This document shows, piece after piece, positions 6,773-12,384 of a stretch of DNA of 12,384 nt. Position 1 is the first letter of the stretch. Each line of letters begins with the position of its first letter. The translations under genes were made by a program, and so were the position numbers. Origin of the DNA: CAYZEZ01 sp964477295 (GTDB lineage: Bacteria > Bacteroidota > Bacteroidia > Bacteroidales > SM23-62); contig CAYZEZ010000133.1 of assembly GCA_964477295.1 (NCBI GenBank), forward strand, positions 1 to 12,384. The letters run 5' to 3'. Below the pieces are notes generated by a model. The model was not told the origin of the DNA. It searched no databases and saw nothing but the letters and a program-made list of their open reading frames with translations.

Positions 6773-6813
6773 AAAGGGATAAGGAATCATAAAAATACTT
6801 TATCCCTTTTTTT
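6773..6813 (+). terminator. Rho-independent-type terminator after rplQ
   Basis: AAAGGGATAA (6773-6782) pairs with TTATCCCTTT (6800-6809), extended inward by a G-T and a G-C pair, around an A/T-rich loop. A run of seven T (6807-6813) overlaps the right arm and continues past it. The position 34 nt after the rplQ stop fits the end of the spc/alpha transcription unit. Confidence 0.8.
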
Positions 6814-6894
6814 CAATTCCCGCATGCAATCACACCCACACACTCGATTCACAATTCACGGTTTTACGAACCATAGCTTTTTAATTAACTCAAA

Positions 6895-6922
6895 TTGCTG
6901 GGTACTGGGTACTGGGTAAAGT
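6895..6922 (+). repeat. Heptad array B1, GTACTGG type
   Basis: Four in-phase 7-bp units read TTGCTGG, GTACTGG twice, and GTAAAGT. Reverse-complemented they give GYAMCYN-like heptads, the same family as the arrays at 4789-4816 and 7007-7034. The array lies 82 nt beyond the T-run of the rplQ terminator. Confidence 0.65.
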
Positions 6923-7006
6923 ATTAATAGTCAATAATATAAATTAAAATAGCAATTAAATTCGTATCATTTACTAATTCATATATGACTGTTATTCAGA
7001 CACCTG

Positions 7007-7034
7007 GCAACTTGTAACTCGTAACTGGCAACTT
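7007..7034 (+). repeat. Heptad array B2, GYAACTN type
   Basis: Four in-phase 7-bp units are GCAACTT, GTAACTC, GTAACTG and GCAACTT. They start 84 nt after array B1, are in the opposite sense to it, and end 63 nt before the eno ATG. Two units are identical to the GCAACTT unit found upstream of rpoA. Confidence 0.7.
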
Positions 7035-7097
7035 AAATTAATTAGAATTCCAATATCATAGTTACTATATTAATAACCAATTAAAATATTGAACCCC

Positions 7098-8390
7098 ATG
7101 GCTCAAATAGCAAATATTCATGCTCGGGAGGTTTTAGACTCCAGAGGAAATCCAACCGTTGAGGTTGATGTAACAACAGACGAAGGCATAGTTGGACGTG
7201 CCATAGTTCCATCAGGAGCTTCGACAGGCGTGCACGAAGCAGTCGAATTGAGAGATGGCGATAAAGGCAGGTACCAGGGTAAAGGTGTGCTGAAAGCAGT
7301 AGAAAATGTAAATAAAGCAATCAATGAAGAACTATCGGGAATGTTCGTAACAGACCAGAACGAAATTGATGCCACTATGATCGAACTCGATGGAAGTGAA
7401 AATAAGGCTAACCTTGGTGCAAACGCAATCCTTGGTGTATCACTCGCTTGCGCAAAAGCAGCCGCATTGTATACGGGTCAGCCCCTTTACAGATATATTG
7501 GAGGAGCTAACGCAAATACCCTGCCTATCCCAATGATGAATATCCTGAATGGAGGACAACATGCTGATAACAAGATAGATATTCAGGAATTTATGATTAT
7601 GCCGGTCGGCGCGCCCAGGTTCTCAGAAGCAGTGAGAATGGGAGCAGAAGTATTTCATACCCTGAAATCTGTACTTAAATCAAAAGGCCATTCTACTAAT
7701 GTAGGTGATGAAGGAGGTTTTGCACCTAACCTGGGTTCTAACGAAGAAGCCATCGAAGTGGTCATCGAAGCCATTGGTAAAGCAGGATATAAGCCTGGAG
7801 TGGATGTTGCTATCGCTCTTGACCCAGCCGCTTCAGAGTTTTACAATAAAGAAAAGAAAATCTATCACTTTGAATCAACTAACCGCGACCTGACATCCAG
7901 CCAGCTGGTAGCTTACTGGAAAGAATGGATCGAAAAATATCCGATCGTTTCTATTGAAGATGGACTGGATGAAGACGATTGGGATGGCTGGGCAGAACAG
8001 ATGTCTGTCATTGGTGACAAGATTCAGCTGATGGGTGACGACCTTTTTGTAACCAATGTGAAAAGGCTTCAAAGAGGTATTGATGAACATATGGCCAACT
8101 CTATTCTGATCAAGGTGAACCAGATCGGAACACTGACCGAGACCATCAACGCTGTTCAGCTGGCTACTAAGAATGGAATGACCACTATCATTTCACACCG
8201 TTCAGGTGAAACGGAAGATACCACCATCGCAGATCTTGCCGTTGCACTGAATACAGGATTAATAAAAACCGGTTCCGCATGCAGGTCAGACAGGGTATCA
8301 AAATACAACCAGTTATTACGCATTGAAGAATCACTTGGTATTGCAGCCAGGTTTCAGGGGAAAGAATTTAAATACATGAGAAAGGCATAA
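7098..8390 (+). CDS. eno: Enolase (phosphopyruvate hydratase)
   Basis: Converts 2-phosphoglycerate to phosphoenolpyruvate in glycolysis and the reverse in gluconeogenesis. The 430-residue product has the usual length and motifs: AREVLDSRGNPTVEVDV (9-25), PSGASTGVHEAVELRD (38-53), catalytic Glu205 (GDEGGFAPN), Mg ligands Asp242 (LDPAAS), Glu287 (IEDGL) and Asp314/315 (GDDLFVTN), Lys339 (LIKVNQIGT), His368-Arg369-Ser370 and Lys390 (IKTGSACRSDR). I start at ATG 7098 (MAQIANIHARE). A TTG at 7089 is in frame but adds only MNP, which has no family support. It appears to be a single-gene unit, with terminators on both sides and no SD. Confidence 0.98.
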   Translation: MAQIANIHAREVLDSRGNPTVEVDVTTDEGIVGRAIVPSGASTGVHEAVELRDGDKGRYQGKGVLKAVENVNKAINEELSGMFVTDQNEIDATMIELDGSENKANLGANAILGVSLACAKAAALYTGQPLYRYIGGANANTLPIPMMNILNGGQHADNKIDIQEFMIMPVGAPRFSEAVRMGAEVFHTLKSVLKSKGHSTNVGDEGGFAPNLGSNEEAIEVVIEAIGKAGYKPGVDVAIALDPAASEFYNKEKKIYHFESTNRDLTSSQLVAYWKEWIEKYPIVSIEDGLDEDDWDGWAEQMSVIGDKIQLMGDDLFVTNVKRLQRGIDEHMANSILIKVNQIGTLTETINAVQLATKNGMTTIISHRSGETEDTTIADLAVALNTGLIKTGSACRSDRVSKYNQLLRIEESLGIAARFQGKEFKYMRKA

Positions 8391-8473
8391 TAATTTTATC
8401 CCTGTAAGTTAAAAAGGACCAGCCATCTGTAAATAGTTACAAGTGAAATAGAATCGCATATCGAATAACTCTG

Positions 8474-8512
8474 AATGGGTAATGATCCGCCGGTCGTTAC
8501 CCATTTTATTTT
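8474..8512 (+). terminator. Rho-independent-type terminator after eno
   Basis: AATGGGTAATGATC (8474-8487) pairs with GGTCGTTACCCATT (8492-8505): 14 bp including two G-T wobbles, with a four-base loop (CGCC). It is followed by a T-rich tail (TTATTTTG). It lies 83 nt past the eno stop and separates eno from gltA. Confidence 0.8.
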
Positions 8513-8556
8513 GTATGTTTTATATCAACTTTTTTTTTGCAAATTATTATTAAATT

Positions 8557-8562
8557 AGGAGG
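8557..8562 (+). promoter_or_regulatory. Shine-Dalgarno-like AGGAGG in the gltA leader
   Basis: A perfect AGGAGG stands 52 nt before the gltA ATG, too far to serve that start. It is 8 nt ahead of a TTG (8571) that opens an 18-codon frame ending at TGA 8625-8627, overlapping the gltA start out of frame. SD sites are rare in this window and in Bacteroidota generally, so this may be chance or a leader-peptide site. No homology supports the small frame. Confidence 0.2.
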
Positions 8563-8614
8563 ATTACACCTTGTTTGTAAATAAAGTTTTTTTTAGTCAT
8601 TCAAAATTACAACT

Positions 8615-9925
8615 ATGTCACCCCTGAAACAAAAACTAGCTGAAAAGATTGAACAGCACAGACCCCGTACCGTAAAGTTATTAAAGGAACATGGGGATGT
8701 TGCCGTGGATCAAGTAACTATTGCAAAATTAATCGGTGGGATGCGGAGTATTAAATGTCTGGTGACCGATATTTCCTATCTTGATCCTGAAGAAGGAATC
8801 CGATATCGTGGATTTACCCTGCCTGAAGTATTTGAAAAGCTGCCAAAGCCGGAAGGGGCAGAAATGCCCTATGTGGAAGGATTGGTATACCTGTTACTTA
8901 CCGGTGAAGTTCCGACTGTTGCAGAAGTGAATGAAGTAATCGAAGAGTTCAGGAAAAGAAGCAAACTGCCACAGTATGTGTATGATGTGATTGATTCTTT
9001 CCCGAATGATCACCATCCAATGTCGATTTTCTCGGCTGCTATCCTGTCCCTGCATAAGGAATCAAAATTTTGCCAGTCGTATAATTGTGGAATCTCTAAG
9101 ATGAAATACTGGGATCCAATGTACGAGGATACCTTAGATCTGCTGGCTAAATTGCCTGAAATGGGTGCATATATTTACGCCAAGCTTTATAAGGACGGCA
9201 AGATGGCCAAGCCCGATCCAAAACTTGATTTTGGAGCTAGTTTTGCTCATCTGATGGGCATACCTCCTCCATATGATGATGTTGCCAGAATGTACTTCAT
9301 TATTCATGCAGACCATGAAAGTGGCAATGTAAGCGCACATACCGGCCATCTCGTGGCCAGTGCACTGTCTGATATTTACCTGTCGACCTCTGCTCTGCTC
9401 AATGGATTAGCCGGCCCTTTACACGGACTTGCCAACCAGGAAGTACTGGCATGGATACAGGATTTGCTGAAGAAATTGGATGGGAAAATACCTTCTGAGG
9501 AAGAAATGAAACAATTTGTGTGGGATACACTGAACTCAGGACAGGTTATTCCGGGATATGGCCATGCAGTCTTAAGGAAAACGGATCCAAGGTATAAGCT
9601 TCAGCACGAATTTGGGTTGAAACACATGCCGGATGATGATCTGTTTAAAATTGTTGAATTGCTCTATAAGGTGGTTCCACCTATTCTGAAGGAGCAGGGC
9701 AAGGCAAAAAATCCCTGGCCAAATGTGGATGCACATTCCGGTCAGATTCAATGGCACTATGGATTAACCGAATATGATTTCTATACAGTGATGTTTGGAA
9801 TCGGAAGAACCATTGGGGTCAGTGCCAATATAATCTGGGACCGGGCCCTGGGTTATCCCATTGAAAGACCAAAATCCCTGACAACTGATATGCTGGAATC
9901 TATTGTTGAAAAGCAAAAGAAGTAA
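8615..9925 (+). CDS. gltA: Citrate synthase, eukaryotic/mitochondrial-type
   Basis: Condenses acetyl-CoA with oxaloacetate to citrate, the entry step of the TCA cycle. The 436-residue product follows the mitochondrial enzyme along its whole length rather than the usual bacterial GltA: GGMRSIKCLV (41-50), LDPEEGIRYRG (56-66), HADHESGNVSAHTGHLV (231-247), AGPLHGLANQEVL (266-278), SGQVIPGYGHAVLRKTDPRY (308-327), EQGKAKNPWPNVDAHSG (360-376) and ALGYPIERPKS (411-421). Catalytic residues are His270, His317 and Asp372 (mammalian His274, His320, Asp375). There is no targeting presequence. The ATG at 8615 fits the family N-terminus. It stands alone between two terminators. Confidence 0.96.
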   Translation: MSPLKQKLAEKIEQHRPRTVKLLKEHGDVAVDQVTIAKLIGGMRSIKCLVTDISYLDPEEGIRYRGFTLPEVFEKLPKPEGAEMPYVEGLVYLLLTGEVPTVAEVNEVIEEFRKRSKLPQYVYDVIDSFPNDHHPMSIFSAAILSLHKESKFCQSYNCGISKMKYWDPMYEDTLDLLAKLPEMGAYIYAKLYKDGKMAKPDPKLDFGASFAHLMGIPPPYDDVARMYFIIHADHESGNVSAHTGHLVASALSDIYLSTSALLNGLAGPLHGLANQEVLAWIQDLLKKLDGKIPSEEEMKQFVWDTLNSGQVIPGYGHAVLRKTDPRYKLQHEFGLKHMPDDDLFKIVELLYKVVPPILKEQGKAKNPWPNVDAHSGQIQWHYGLTEYDFYTVMFGIGRTIGVSANIIWDRALGYPIERPKSLTTDMLESIVEKQKK

Positions 9926-9943
9926 TTCTCCGGCCTTTTTTCA

Positions 9944-9958
9944 GCCTGCAAGGCAGGC
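9944..9958. repeat. Small palindrome GCCTGC-aag-GCAGGC
   Basis: A 6-bp inverted repeat with a three-base spacer, 18 nt after the gltA stop and just after a run of six T (9936-9941). It could be a small hairpin. The GC-rich palindrome in an A/T-rich gap resembles dispersed extragenic palindromes, but only one copy lies in this window. Confidence 0.5.
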
Positions 9959-9966
9959 AGCGAAAA

Positions 9967-10007
9967 TAATAAACAGGGCCCGGCCATTCGCCGGGCCCTG
10001 TTTATTA
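9967..10007. terminator. Perfect 18-bp hairpin between gltA and the sensor gene
   Basis: Positions 9967-9984 are exactly complementary to 9990-10007 around a 5-base loop (CATTC). The inner half is very GC-rich (CAGGGCCCGGC) and the outer half is A/T (TAATAAA / TTTATTA). With A-rich sequence on the left and T-rich sequence on the right it could act as a terminator in either direction. It most likely ends the gltA transcript, 41 nt after its stop. Confidence 0.8.
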
Positions 10008-10037
10008 ATAAATTAATAGTAAATTTAGCCCGCCTGT

Positions 10038-12384
10038 ATGAAGAAAAGAGTAATTATACCAGCGGGACTACTGCTGGTCGTCCTGATCAGCATTTTTCAT
10101 TCGGCTTTTTCACAGGTGAATAGATTAAAAACCGATTTATTCACCATAGTGGAAGAACTGACCCAAACACATGTTAACGTCGTTTTTCAGGATTCCATCG
10201 GCTTTTTGTGGATCGGAACTCAGGATGGCCTGAATAAATACGATGGATATTCATTTAAACCCTACAGGAATCAGCCGGCGGATACTAACTCCCTGTCAAA
10301 TAATTATATTCGTGCCATAGACGAAGATCAGCAGGGGAACCTGTGGATAGCTACCAATGGTGGATTGAATTTTCTCGACCGAAAAACCGGCTTATTTAAA
10401 ACCTATACCGTTTATAGTAATGACAGCACTTTCATAAGGGACCAGAGGGTATTTGCCATTCTTATTGCACAAAATGGATTGATATGGTTTAAAACCGAAG
10501 AGGGATTGCATAGCCTGGATCCGAAAACCGGGACCATCCGTAATTTTGATCCTTATTACAACAGGTTTACAACCTACTCAGGTACTCCTCAATTTAATAT
10601 GATTGAAGATGTAATTGGCAGAATCTGGATATGTACAAAGGATGGTCTTCAGGTATTCAATCCACAAACAGGGGGATTTAAACAATATAAGCATGATCCG
10701 GAAGATGAATCATCATTGAACAGTAGTTTGGTCAGGGTAATCTTCGAAGACAGCAATCACAATATCTGGATCGGCACTAACTCCGGATTGAATAAGTACC
10801 TGGCCGGATCCGACAGGTTTTTAAGAATTAAAAGCCCTGAAAACCACAATGTTAGAAGCCTTGTCGTCGATTGCATTTATGAAGATGAAAAGGGTGTGCT
10901 ATGGATCGGTACCGAAATGGGTTTTTACAGGTTAAATAAGGATCATTCACATTTCGATTATCATACCAGCATAGTTGCTGACAATAGAGTGGTGCAGATC
11001 TCATCGGTCCACTCCATTATAGAAGATCATTCCAATATTATGTGGCTTGGGACATTTGAGGGCCTTGTTAAATTCGACACCAAGCCCAGAAAGTTCCGGG
11101 TATTGGAGAAATCACCGGAGGGTATTCCCGGACTCTCCAGCAATATCATTTCTGCCATTTATGTTGATGAAAATGGATTGATCTGGTTGGGAACACGAGG
11201 TTTTGGTTTGAATATCATCGATCCTGAAACCGGTTCAGTGACCTATTATTCGAAAAATAATCCCCGGTTCTCCCGTCGCATCAGCAGTGATTATATTCAT
11301 TCTATTTATCGGGATAATTTTGGCCAGATATGGCTGGGAACTTCCAGTGGAGTCAATATGTATGATAACGTGAATAACCGGTTCCGCAAATTCTGTGAAG
11401 TGAATGAAAACATTTCCTGCCATATATTCAATAACAACGATGTTTATTCTATCATGCAGGATAGCTATGGTAATATCTGGTTCTCGGCAGCCAGCGGTAT
11501 CCATAAATACAATTTGAGATCACGGGAGATAAGAAGCTATTATACCATCTTTAGTGCAGGGGAATCTTTTGAAATTACTTCAGCATATCATTTGATTGAG
11601 GATCATGACAATATGATCTGGGTCGGCACAGAGAATGGCCTGCTTAAATATAATCCTGAATTTGAGAATTTTAGTGTTTTTCAGAAAAACTCCCCGGAAG
11701 GGGGAAGGGGATTGAGCAGTCAAACCGTTTATTGCCTGCAGGAGGATTCCCATGATATACTGTGGGCCGGGACCGCATCAGGATTGAACAAATATCAGCC
11801 TGAAACAGAGAGTTTCGAGTATTTTACCGGGTACGACGGAGCCTTTAATTATCATATATACTCGATTCTTGAAGCCGGTGATTCAAATTTATGGTTAAGT
11901 ACTAACCGCGGACTCGTGAGGTTTGATCCAGGCAAGTCAGATTTTATGTCTTTTAACCTGTCGGATGGATTGCAGAATTATGAGTTTAATATAGGGTCGG
12001 CTTATAAAACTGAAAACGGGACATTTTATTTTGGCGGGATTTCGGGTTTGAATTATTTCCATCCCGATTCTATACAGTTTAATATACACATTCCTCATGT
12101 TACCTTTACAAATTTCGAAATTGATATAGGCGGGACACTGGGCAGGAGAGACCTGCCCCTGGAAAAAACCGAAGCCTTCAGGGTCAACCAGGCCAATCGT
12201 GTTTTTTCAATTGCCTTCGCTGCTCTCGATTTTACAGCTCCCGAAAACAATCTTTACATGTACAAGCTTGTCAAACAAGGATCTGAAGGACAATGGATCC
12301 GGGTCGGGAATCAGCATAGCGTTACCTTCTCAAATCTTTCCCCGGGTAAATATATTTTGAGTGTAAAAGGATCAAATAACGACA
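10038..12384 (+). CDS. Two-component regulator propeller sensor, N-terminal part (runs off window)
   Basis: An open frame of 782 codons without a stop to the window edge, starting at ATG 10038. Residues 1-25 form a signal peptide (MKKR, hydrophobic core, then SAFS before Q26). Fourteen Reg_prop repeats of the form G-x-[LI]-W-[IL]-G-T-x-x-G-[LV]-N-x-[YF]-[DN] follow, the first at about 55-69 (FLWIGTQDGLNKYD), the last, degenerate, at about 661-675 (TFYFGGISGLNYFH). They probably fold as two seven-bladed propellers. A Y_Y_Y domain begins near residue 735 (YMYKLV, then W). This is the periplasmic ligand-sensing half of a hybrid two-component system (HTCS) or related regulator. The membrane segment, kinase and output domains would lie beyond 12384 and are not seen. 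The ligand is unknown; many relatives control polysaccharide utilisation. Confidence 0.9.
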   Translation, partial: MKKRVIIPAGLLLVVLISIFHSAFSQVNRLKTDLFTIVEELTQTHVNVVFQDSIGFLWIGTQDGLNKYDGYSFKPYRNQPADTNSLSNNYIRAIDEDQQGNLWIATNGGLNFLDRKTGLFKTYTVYSNDSTFIRDQRVFAILIAQNGLIWFKTEEGLHSLDPKTGTIRNFDPYYNRFTTYSGTPQFNMIEDVIGRIWICTKDGLQVFNPQTGGFKQYKHDPEDESSLNSSLVRVIFEDSNHNIWIGTNSGLNKYLAGSDRFLRIKSPENHNVRSLVVDCIYEDEKGVLWIGTEMGFYRLNKDHSHFDYHTSIVADNRVVQISSVHSIIEDHSNIMWLGTFEGLVKFDTKPRKFRVLEKSPEGIPGLSSNIISAIYVDENGLIWLGTRGFGLNIIDPETGSVTYYSKNNPRFSRRISSDYIHSIYRDNFGQIWLGTSSGVNMYDNVNNRFRKFCEVNENISCHIFNNNDVYSIMQDSYGNIWFSAASGIHKYNLRSREIRSYYTIFSAGESFEITSAYHLIEDHDNMIWVGTENGLLKYNPEFENFSVFQKNSPEGGRGLSSQTVYCLQEDSHDILWAGTASGLNKYQPETESFEYFTGYDGAFNYHIYSILEAGDSNLWLSTNRGLVRFDPGKSDFMSFNLSDGLQNYEFNIGSAYKTENGTFYFGGISGLNYFHPDSIQFNIHIPHVTFTNFEIDIGGTLGRRDLPLEKTEAFRVNQANRVFSIAFAALDFTAPENNLYMYKLVKQGSEGQWIRVGNQHSVTFSNLSPGKYILSVKGSNND

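Larger units (their letters stand above)
6740..7097. other. 358-nt intergenic region between rplQ and eno
   Basis: No convincing gene is present on either strand. The region holds, in order, the rplQ terminator hairpin (6773-6813), a forward heptad array (6895-6922), a very A/T-rich stretch, an oppositely oriented heptad array (7007-7034) and an A/T-rich leader running to the eno ATG. I found no clear TTTG/TAnnTTTG promoter pair and no SD sequence, although eno must be transcribed from within this region if the terminator works. Confidence 0.7.

Noticed and set aside
6202..6790. Two long minus-strand open frames (129 and 180 codons) opposite the rplQ tail
   Set aside because: They are the antisense of the repetitive Glu/Lys-rich coding tail, giving Ser/Ala-rich and Phe/Leu-rich low-complexity peptides with no family resemblance, while the + strand frame is continuous with a clear L17.
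7089..7097. TTG at 7089 as the enolase start
   Set aside because: It would add only MNP ahead of the family-typical MAQIANIHARE, with no SD or conservation supporting it.
11235..11504. 89-codon minus-strand open frame inside the propeller gene
   Set aside because: The + strand encodes regular Reg_prop repeats through this stretch, so the frame is a shadow.

Overview
The window reads as an ordinary chromosomal segment of a Bacteroidota bacterium, probably in or near Bacteroidales. The evidence is the Bacteroidota-style gene order rpmD-rplO-secY-map-infA-rpmJ-rpsM-rpsK-rpsD-rpoA-rplQ (map directly after secY, no adk), A/T-rich leaders almost without Shine-Dalgarno sequences, a zinc-free bL36, an L17 with a C-terminal extension, a mitochondrial-type citrate synthase, and the start of a 'two-component regulator propeller' sensor. 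Every complete gene, and the partial one at the right edge, is on the + strand.

Positions 1-6739 are the distal spc operon joined to the alpha operon. They hold the last codons of what is probably rpsE, then L30, L15, the SecY translocase, methionine aminopeptidase, IF-1, L36, S13, S11, S4, RNA polymerase alpha and L17. Spacing is tight (1-80 nt) except for a 108-nt gap before rpoA. L17 is unusual: a normal ~118-residue core is followed by about 175 residues of basic linker and acidic Glu/Pro/Lys tail with a nearly perfect 51-bp tandem duplication. A hairpin plus T-run at 6773-6813 closes the unit.

Positions 6740-10007 hold two separate metabolic transcription units. Enolase (7098-8390) and a eukaryotic/mitochondrial-type citrate synthase (8615-9925) are each followed by a hairpin terminator. 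A perfect 18-bp hairpin separates citrate synthase from the last gene.

From 10038 to the right edge runs a signal-peptide-bearing open frame with fourteen Reg_prop propeller repeats and the start of a Y_Y_Y domain. It is the periplasmic sensor part of a hybrid two-component system or a related regulator, cut by the window end before any transmembrane or kinase region.

The least explained structure lies in the two long gaps before rpoA and eno. Each carries short period-7 arrays of one degenerate heptamer family (about GYAACYN), with one array in each orientation. I see no CRISPR array, transposon, tRNA, rRNA or recognisable new multi-gene system. The more unusual items are the heptad arrays and the L17 tail.
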